Shown: positions 57,038 to 64,000 of the stretch, in pieces | Layout of the letters: every line of letters begins with the position of its first letter | Numbering within the stretch: position 1 is the first letter of the stretch | From: Moniliella sp. 'wahieum' | Taxonomy: Eukaryota; Basidiomycota; Moniliellomycetes; Moniliellales; Moniliellaceae | DNA: 64,000 nucleotides | Direction of reading: 5' to 3' | Assembly: GCA_003971905.1 (NCBI GenBank) | Contig: RSEE01000007.1 | Span: 248,001-312,000, forward strand | Notes under the pieces: generated by a model | The model's input: the letters and a program-made list of their open reading frames with translations, nothing else | Told to the model about the DNA's origin: nothing | Database searches by the model: none | Made by a program: the position numbers and the translations under genes

Positions 57038-59069
57038 TTAGGCAGTGCGGGGCTTCTTCGTCTCGCCCTCATGGTTAGGGGAGGCCTTGCGTTTCCGCGG
57101 CTCTTCCGGCAAAACCACCACCACGTCCCCCTCCTCTCCTGCCGACTCAATCCCCGAGTCGCCGCTCTCTTCCTCCTCGGCGGGAGGAGCGGGCTTCTTC
57201 TTGAGTCCAGCCACATCAAGGTGGAGGAGCTGCACAGGCACGGTCAGCGTCGCGTCCACGGCTACAAACAGGTGGGTCGCCGCCAACGGCTCATCCCGCT
57301 CGTCTGTGATTGTCAGCAGCGAGTTGGCCGGCACTTGGAGAGAGGTCAAGCTTCGAGGCAAGTTGTCGTCCATATCCACATCCAGCAAAAGACGCGTGCC
57401 ATTGTACACGCCCACCTCCCATTCTTCCTCCTCGTTGCGCTCGATCCCCAGCCCGCCTTCCGCTTGGGGACCCAAGGCCACCGTCAACACTTGCCCCAAG
57501 GTAACATCCAGGGATTGCACCTTGAGCAGCGCATAATTTTCTCCGCACGTAGGACAATGGGGGTTGGGCTTGGCGGGCTTCGCGCCACTCAGAAGCCGAT
57601 TGCCCATCCGCGTCAGGTGCACGTACCGCCCTTGCTCACCCTTGAGCACAGCAATGGCCTGCATAACCAGCTGCGCCGCCACCACCGCGTTGGTCGAAGC
57701 AATGGCAGGGATAATGTTGCCAGCCATCTCCTTGGTCTCGAAACGCGTCTTACGTTGAATCCCATACACCCATCCACGTAGGTTGGCCGCCGCAAACACA
57801 AAGTCCATCACGTCATCATCGTCCTTGTCAAACGTAATTGGCTCCGGGTCGGCTTGCTTCCGGGCAGTCAAGCGAGCAAGGCTAGTGGTAAGAGGGACAG
57901 ATGAAGGTTAGCTCATGCGCCTGCACGCACAACAAGTTCCTGCTCAAAACATTATCGATGGCAACGTACGAAGACTGAATACTTCAACCGTCTGGTCTAA
58001 ACTAAGCGTCTGGTGATCCTTCAGTCCCTGGGTCGGGGTGGAATCCGTCGATGGGGTAGCAGACCAGCTCAATGGAGTGGGCTTTGTACGCCCTGCCCAC
58101 ATGGTCGTTCGAGCTAACAGACGCTCCACGTCCGTCACATACAGCTTGGTCAGCACTCGCTCCGCTGCCCCAGGTTCCGTCAACTTTTCGCGCACCGCAA
58201 GCATCTCGCCACTTTCGGCTTGCAACTTGCTAATCTCCGCTGCATTCTCCCCATTGGCCAAAGCCTTTTTCAGCTCCTGTGCTTCGGTCTCATCGTCTGC
58301 TCCAAACAGCTGACTGGGAATAGGTGACCTACGCGTTAGCTTGGACTCCAATACAAATACAACGAGGGGGGGGGGGGGTACGTACGGAAGCAACCAGCTC
58401 TTGGCCCAGACGATGGTGTGGATTGGCTGGCTGGGGGTGGAGCGGATGGTGCAGACGGGATAGGACTTGGGCGTAGGCTTGGGCGTGCAGTCGTAACATT
58501 CGGTCTGATAGGGCAGGATGGGTTGGACCTGGCCCCAGAAGCCAGTGGTGCCCGACTCGAGGAGCGGGTGCGGGTCGCGACGCACAGACGATTCACCCAC
58601 CTACGCGCCTCGAGGTTGTCCAGCGCATTGAGCACCAGGTCAAACTGAGCAATCCACTCGTACCCATACTGGGGGCCAAAATCGTGTCATGATGCGCCGT
58701 AATGGACATGGCAGGATTGAACTGCAACACGGTGCTTTGGCAACAAGAGCTTTGGGTTGGCCAATGTGTTGCTTCTGGAAAAGAAACTGGCGGTTGAGGT
58801 TCGAGAGGTCGATTGTGTCCAAGTCAATCTGTTCAAGGGGGTTCACGTCAGTAACCGACACGGGACGCACGAAGTAGAAATGTGCACCAAAGAGAACAAC
58901 GTACAATGTCAATCACGCCCATACCCACCATGGCCAAGTTCTTCAGCAGCTCGCATCCAATCCCGCCGGCACCCACGACAAGGATGTGCGCGTTCTTAAT
59001 ACGAGCAGCTTCTGGGCGCCAAAGAGGGCAGACACATGTGCGTCGCGCGCGTCGTCGACGGGTGGGCAT
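57038..59069 (-). CDS. UBA2: SUMO-activating enzyme subunit Uba2
   Basis: Catalytic subunit of the heterodimeric SUMO E1 (with Aos1), nuclear. ATP-binding motif [20 protein letters not shown]; after intron 58830-58904, [42 protein letters not shown]; zinc site [10 protein letters not shown] paired with HCPTCG further on; catalytic Cys in [21 protein letters not shown]. Intron 58329-58385 precedes [13 protein letters not shown]. The Cys-domain helices are followed by intron 57882-57969, then [22 protein letters not shown] and [19 protein letters not shown]. The C-terminal UbL-like domain and a basic tail ([19 protein letters not shown]), a probable nuclear localisation signal, end at 57038. 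The start MPT followed by [14 protein letters not shown] needs one frameshift near 59050; others lie near 58730, 58600 and 57880. Confidence 0.92.
57882..57969 (-). other. UBA2 intron 3
   Basis: 88-nt GTACGT...CACTAG intron between QTVEVFS and [15 protein letters not shown]. The junction needs one base to be in phase. Confidence 0.6.
58329..58385 (-). other. UBA2 intron 2
   Basis: 57-nt GTACGT...GCGTAG intron containing a C-run. It joins WAKSWLLP to [10 protein letters not shown]. It stays open in frame, so it is easily misread as coding. Confidence 0.75.
58830..58904 (-). other. UBA2 intron 1
   Basis: 75-nt GTACGT...AACAG intron. It joins GMGVIDI to [12 protein letters not shown]. Confidence 0.85.
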
Positions 59070-59327
59070 GGGAGAAGCAGGTAGTGGAGCGTGCGCGAGG
59101 GCGGTGGTGTGGTTTGGTTACGCTGGGCGCGACGCGATGCTCGGGGAGCCGCTGCTGAGCTAAGCAGAAGCATCTGGTGTAACCCTGTTTCGGTGCAATC
59201 CCCAGCAGTAACCGGTAACCCTACAGCGGCCGCGGAGAAGCAGTACGCCCTGATGAGACTAAGGCACTGTGGCTGTGTATCGAGAGGCAGTCATTTAACT
59301 TCCTTCTGGACACTCTATACTTCCCGC

Positions 59328-59525
59328 ATGCCGAGCGACGCGGCGGCCAGCGCGTCCGCCAAACCCCCCACCCCTTTCGGCGGAGCAGCCACACCTAACC
59401 CAGAAGCGCTTGTTGGTCCGGCTGGCTGGCGGTTGCAATGCTTCTGTAAGTGTCGTAGGCTGCTTCAGATCACTAGCACACGCCCCCCCGAGATCTATCA
59501 TCAGCCTCTCGTTCCGGAGGTATAA
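59328..59525 (+). CDS. Small ORF divergent from UBA2, unknown
   Basis: Not recognised. ATG 59328 opens MPSDAAASASAKPPTPFGGA and continues to LVGPAGWRLQCF, where a GTAAGT donor follows (about 59446). The rest of the unspliced frame, to 59525, may be intron. It could be the first exon of a gene whose later exons I cannot identify in the poorly conserved sequence downstream, or a chance frame. Confidence 0.3.
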   Translation: MPSDAAASASAKPPTPFGGAATPNPEALVGPAGWRLQCFCKCRRLLQITSTRPPEIYHQPLVPEV

Positions 59526-61726
59526 ATACAAGCCTTTTCTCCCGCACCGAGAGAGTGAGCAAAGTGACCGCCACTATCCATTTCCTTTCCTTTGTTCCTT
59601 CATCGCCCTCCTGCCTCTCATCCCCGAGTTCTCCCCCGATTTAGTGGAAAGCCAACCCGTTCCCCTCTGTCCGGCCCACTTGGATCTCCCGATTCGCCCT
59701 ATCTCTTCTCTCTTCCTTTAATTTCTTTCAAGAGCGGTCCATATGTTGGCTGTATGTCACTCTTTGTAGAGGCCAGCAACAATCCCAAGTACACCATGTA
59801 CATTCATCTATACATTTCTGTGACGCCACACTGGTGTAGTAGCGCCGGTAGCCCAAGTCCGGAACCTTCTGGTTTGTTCCGTGCAATATTCCTTCCTGGC
59901 TGGCAGGAATATTCTCTAGCCTCTGTAGCTCATGTGCAATGCAATTCACTACCAACTGCCTGTCCTCTGGTCTTCAACAATTTCTTGCGACAATTCCAAA
60001 AACAGTGCGCCACCAGGAATCGTAGTCATATGAGGAAGGGGGGGTTTGGTTGGATATGCATCTATGGACGGACTGAAAACAGAAGCTAAGGAGGATCGTA
60101 TTAGGTCTTGTTGAGTTGGAACATACTGGTGCTCTGCTCCCAGCCGGGCTGCCAGCTATGCTGACAGCCAGCGTATGTTCTGCAACCTAGATTGATGGGC
60201 GGTGGTCAATGAAATCAAGGGCCTCTCAGCCACAATCCACGCAATACTTCTACCGGCCTCATCACGTGCTAGTACATCCTCTGATGGGTACCCAGTAACC
60301 TCTCGATATCATTCCTAGCGTCAACCTCTCCCCCCCCGGTACATTCCCTCCCCCCCCTGTGAACTATCAGGAAAGAGAAACTTTGAGGAAGTATAGGCAT
60401 TCCTCATGTTTCTCATCGCGTTTGCCTCTGCTATGCGCCTTTTCCTCCTTCTTACGTCACTCGCACCACACCTCTCATTCTGCTTCGGATGGAGCAGACT
60501 GACCTAACAGTCATACCATTCACAGAGCGTAACATTCTTCCGGCAAGCGAATCCCCCATTACGTTCCGCTCTCGTTGGTCTGAATGGTCATACTTGTCAC
60601 GGGCCAAGGCGGGATGGCAAGCCCGGCGGCGCCGGCGTGCGCCCTTCGCCATCCTAACCCCGTCCCAGTTGGTCAATGGTTCGGATCCGACCTGATCCGA
60701 TCTGCAAGCTGAGGCCTGTCTGCTCGATCTGATCAAAGTGCCCGCTCCCAAGTCTTATTCCAAGTCCACCTCGTGGTTGGCGCAAACGCCAGCGCGATTA
60801 TCAAGTCTACGTACTCAGCGACAATAGTCGCCTTCCGCCTCAGTGAATTGAGAACCTCTCAGTTTCGTCGCTCCCCGCTCCCCCTTGTGTTTCTTGCGAC
60901 GCTAGTCGCCCCGTGCTTGTTGATCTTACTCTCGTGTCTGATAGCGACGCTAGTCGCCCCATGCCTGTTTCTCTTACCTTTCTAGGCTGTCCGTGCGACA
61001 GCCGTCCCCTTTGTTCTCTCCCCTGTTCCCCGTTCCCCCTCTGTTGCCTTGTTTCCCTTTTAGTCCCCCTGCCTGTTAGCAATGGTTCGTGGCTTTCCCC
61101 CACGGTCCATCTTCGTCAACCTTCGTACCCTTGCCTCCTCGCCTGTTCACCCTTTCACCCCCTGCCCGCTTTTCGCCAATTGATTCAGTACAGGCAACTC
61201 CTCCCGCTCTTAGTCGCCTCTCGACTCCCGGCGTAGATCGCCAGCCCTCGTCCTCGTCCTCAGCACTCAGTACTCAGTACTCAGTTCCCCTAGTCCGCGT
61301 GAGCCCTCCTCGTGCCGCGCCTCGGTCCCGCCCAGTTTAGCCGCGTGTGATACTGTCCTCCGCCACGCCGCTCCCCGTCTTAGCCCAGCCTCAGTTCAGC
61401 AGCGTGGGTCCTCCGCTGCCTTCCCCTTGCCCGAGCCCGAAGGCTTCAGACACGCTACTGCCCGCCCAAGCCGGTGCTACGCAGCCTTGCCACACTTGCA
61501 GCCGCCTCTGCTATACGCCGAGAGGCCTCTCCTTGTCCCTAGCTCCGCAGCGGACCCACCAACCAGCCCAAGCGCGTAACTACCGTGAGTCGTCCTTAGG
61601 ACCCCAAGGGATTGTACCCCTTAAAACCCCCGGGGCGGGCCCCCAGGTGGCGCCCGCCCCATGACAATACTAGTAGTGACGGAACGAAACCCCAAAAACC
61701 CGCCCAAATCTCCTTTCTCGAACGAG
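59526..61726. other. Long non-coding or repeat-rich region
   Basis: About 2.2 kb with C/T-rich stretches and short direct repeats: GCGACGCTAGTCGCCCC twice (60898-60914 and 60943-60959) and ACTCAGT tandem copies (61265-61285). I find no conserved frame on either strand and no RNA gene. Confidence 0.45.
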
Positions 61727-62416
61727 ATGGCTTCAGTTATGGAAATGACTTCTCACGTGTGCTGTCGTTTTTGCGACTGCGGACGGCAATGGAGGGGTAC
61801 AAATACATTGGCGGAGACGTGACTGACTGTTTGGTACGTATACGAGGCTCTAATGGTATTGTGTTGAGTGTGCATCAAGGCGACTGACTAACTGGCGAAC
61901 ACATTAAGACGGAAGGGAATCTACGTTCAAGCGTCGAAGCAAGGCACAAAGTCGATCACTAGCTGGATATGGCCGTCCAGAACGACGGTCGGGTCGACCG
62001 AGCAAGACAGACGGGGTGGACGACAAGTCTTTGAAGGACGCCACCTTTCTCTTGTCTAAGTACCGCAAGATTCTGGAGGACTCGGCAGGGACAAGCAATA
62101 ACAAGAAACGTAAGAGGCCACTCCCCAATTTCATCTCCGGGCCCGGGAGCTGCTGGATGAGTTCAGGAAAGACGTAATGGGACGTCGGCGGTGGAGCGCT
62201 ACGTGCTTAACCACTTTGTCAACTGTGCCTCTCCCCACACCGCGACATCCTGTGCGACTTGCTGAATTTGCCTTTGCCACAGGACTGGCCGGTCGAGGGC
62301 GATAATGTCCCATCGACGGACGACATTGTGCGGGCAGTATCGGCATATAGCGATGGAGATGGTTCCAAATGGGCTACGAATGATGTTATGATAAGTTCTT
62401 GTATCCACCATTGATG
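61727..62416 (+). CDS. Unrecognised, fragmented gene in the repeat-rich end
   Basis: A protein-like path exists with frameshifts: MASVMEMTSHVCCRFCDCGR (ATG 61727, a Cys cluster that could bind zinc), a GTACGT donor near 61836 with an AAG acceptor near 61910, SLKDATFLLSKYRKILEDSA (about 62025-62085), ARELLDEFRKDVMG, VERYVLNHFVN and CDLLNLPLPQDWPVEGDNVP to a stop at about 62414. The helix-rich C-terminal half with acidic and Leu residues is not random-looking. Its location among repeats and its Cys-rich start would suit a transposon-derived gene, but I see no transposase motif. Product and boundaries are unknown. Confidence 0.3.
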
Positions 62417-62639
62417 TATACTCTTCAAGCTTTTCACCATCAGAGTCTACAAGTGTTTTTGACGGCTCTTCGTGTTTAAACAGACGTACGAATATTGGGT
62501 CAATTGATCGCGTCCACAGAGCTAGTGCTTTATGGTGAAACGGTCTAGGTGTCTACTTAGAGAGAACCGCAAGTTCGATTCAGCCTTCATTTTAACATGG
62601 ATCGAGGCTGGCCGCTATTCACAATGTTGCGAAATAGAG

Positions 62640-62895
62640 TGGCGGGCAAGATTGCGACTAGAAAATGGCGGACAAGGTTCGCTATACTAGAACGGCGGGC
62701 AAGGTTGCGACGAGCTTTATAGGGCACAATCTGGCAACAACCTCGCTGGGCAACCTTGGGACAACCTGGTCCAGCAGGTTGTGGCTAGCAGTCCTGGCGA
62801 GGCGCGACAAGATTGTGCCCCTCAAATCTATCGGCGAGCTTATGGCGAGGCCCGCAAGGCCCGATACGTTGTGGGCCAGAAATTTCGATTAACTA
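62640..62895 (+). repeat. Degenerate repeat cluster next to the inverted Rho block
   Basis: Contains GGCGGGCAAGATTGCGACTA, GGCGGGCAAGGTTGCGACGA and related inverted forms, then CAGAAATTTCGATTAACTATG. The same endings flank the cluster at 42400-42690. It merges with the end of block C. Confidence 0.5.
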
Positions 62896-63371
62896 TGCTC
62901 TCTGTGTTGTCTGTCTACCCTATATGGTTATCGGTCCCAGTGGCGCTGCTCCCCTGCGCCTTTCTGCGTGGAAGCTGTGCTTGGGCTGTATCTATCCGCT
63001 CTGTATAATACCTTTTTTCACCTTTTCGCCGTTAGGATGTGTACATTCCCCCCACTCTGAGATACAATAGGACAAGGAACGAGATGACCGTTACACCGTA
63101 CCCACGCCCCCAAAAGAGCAGGCCACCATCACACCTCTCATTGCCGGAGAGCGCTCACTTGTCGTGCAGCGTGCGCTATTAGTGCTACGAGCTACCGTGA
63201 CAGGCGGATTCGAGTCGCGTAGTGATATAAACCAATTCAAATGCACAGGGAAGCGTTGCTATAATGGGGGCGATGCCGGCAGGGAGGTATGGATGAAAAA
63301 CAGAAACATAAGCAAGCCCGCAAGGAGGCTAACGGAGATGAGGATGTTGAGGGGAAGAAAAAGGTACAAGG

Positions 63372-64000
63372 CTAGAGGATGGAGCAAATACCAGGGCCCG
63401 GAATACGGCAAATTATCATGCCTGATTTAACGGACAGAGCGGCGCGGGTGGCCGTTTCAAACACCTCGCGCACGCCCGTCCCCAACTTGGCCGAGCATTC
63501 AATGTAGGCGCGAGCCTTAATTGTGTGTGCCATGTTGCTGCCCTCTTCGAACGTGACTGGGCGTTGGTTGGTGCGTCGCAGTTCCTCCACAATCCGCGGG
63601 TCGTCCCGCAGGTCCTTCTTGCACCCTACCAGCAGGATCGGCAAGTTGACGGAAAAGTGCAGCACCTCCGAGATCCACTTTTCTTGCACATTTCCCAGCG
63701 AGTCGGGACTGTCGATGGCAAAGCAGATGAGAATCACGTGCGAGTCAGGGTAGGAGAGCGGGCGGACGGTCGTAGTCTTCCTGCCCAGCCGTGTCCCAGA
63801 GCGCAAGCTCGACGTGCTTGCCATCGACCTGCACTTCAGCCACTGCAGCCACAACAAGGCGAGACAGCGGGGGCAGAGGGGAGGGGAGGACGTTAGCTCG
63901 CGCGCAAGGATACACCGCATTCAGCAAGAAGCGATCGACTTGCCATAGTTCTACAAAGTCAGCCAGAGCGTGCGTCAGTCCTCTCTTCCCTGCATGCAGG
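63372..64000 (-). CDS. Rho-family small GTPase, copy C (5' end outside window)
   Basis: Third Rho1-like gene, inverted. Visible: microexon AACTATG (63944-63950), a GC-AG intron with the consensus donor GCAAGT (63843-63943), and the last exon with [67 protein letters not shown] and [20 protein letters not shown]. The tail after LSVK is [17 protein letters not shown], with CAAX box CSIL, unlike the basic/Gly tail and CPLL of copies A and B. KKDLRDD and FENY are closer to canonical Rho1 than A and B (KMDLRHD, FENH), so copy C may be the conserved parent. One 2-nt gap lies near 63764. Exon 1 with the P-loop lies beyond the window. Confidence 0.82.
63944..63950 (-). other. 7-nt microexon in Rho copy C
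   Basis: AACTATG between a TTTGTAG acceptor and a GCAAGT donor (the consensus for GC-AG introns). It supplies Asn-Tyr of [12 protein letters not shown]. Confidence 0.75.

Larger units (their letters stand above)
62816..64000 (-). repeat. Inverted duplication block C (Rho gene copy 3, truncated by window end)
   Basis: Reverse-complement match to the 3' part of block A (about 39130-40345), including the shared downstream sequence with ATAACCATATAGGG and GGGCCTTGCGGGCCTCGCC-like ends. It is more diverged from A and B than these are from each other. Confidence 0.8.

Noticed and set aside
57944-58600. Uninterrupted frame through 58329-58385 in UBA2
   Set aside because: The stretch has perfect GTACGT and GCGTAG ends, a C-run, and no counterpart in Uba2. 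It is an intron that happens to be open.
62525-62600. A tRNA-like stretch with GTTCGATTC (B-box-like) and TGGTGAAACGGT (A-box-like)
   Set aside because: The T-stem and acceptor stem do not pair, and no anticodon arm can be drawn. At most a tRNA-derived relic.

Overview
The window is a GC-rich segment of a fungal nuclear genome, most likely Dikarya and plausibly a basidiomycete yeast or smut-like lineage. The evidence is short GT-AG introns (about 57-100 nt, two near 200 nt), dense genes on both strands, fungal types of conserved genes (Psr1-like and Oca1-like phosphatases, Elg1, Sld2, metacaspase), and a secreted cerato-platanin. I cannot name the species.

Layout. 0-3.5 kb: TFIIE-beta and a type I metacaspase with a GYGQQ-rich prodomain, both on the minus strand. 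4.4-12.7 kb: three plus-strand genes, an Elg1/ATAD5-type clamp unloader, proteasome beta-3 (Pup3) and Chk1 kinase. 13-20.2 kb: a secreted pepsin-like protease (-), a tiny two-exon gene (-), a membrane-anchored MOSC protein (+) and mitochondrial ribosomal protein uS7m (-). 20.2-23.9 kb: a gene-poor stretch with a cerato-platanin. 23.9-32.4 kb: BMS1 (+), an Oca1-type phosphatase (-), a Psr1-type phosphatase (+) and a glycogen-targeting PP1 regulatory subunit with a CBM21 domain (-). 33.2-35.5 kb: a tandem repeat of about 0.9-1.1 kb units. 35.8-38.05 kb: RAD52, whose reading frame runs into a tRNA-Phe(GAA) gene with a 26-nt intron. 38.2-45.0 kb: two direct copies of a block of about 2.1 kb, each with a Rho-family GTPase gene. 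45.3-54.1 kb: a coiled-coil, probably membrane-anchored protein (-), a helical-repeat protein probably targeted to mitochondria (-), SLD2 (+) and APC10/DOC1 (-). 55-59.1 kb: a coiled-coil protein (+) and UBA2 (-). 59-64 kb: repeat-rich, with one unplaced gene and a third, inverted Rho copy cut by the window end.

Several genes belong to chromosome replication and cell-cycle control (Elg1, Chk1, Rad52, Sld2, Apc10, Uba2), but they are scattered on both strands and no operon-like unit is implied.

Caution: almost every conserved coding sequence carries one or more 1-2 nt frameshifts relative to its family, and near-identical repeats also differ mainly by short indels. The simplest reading is a draft, indel-prone assembly. 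CDS coordinates below therefore span start to stop of the inferred gene, introns included; internal phase is not continuous unless stated.
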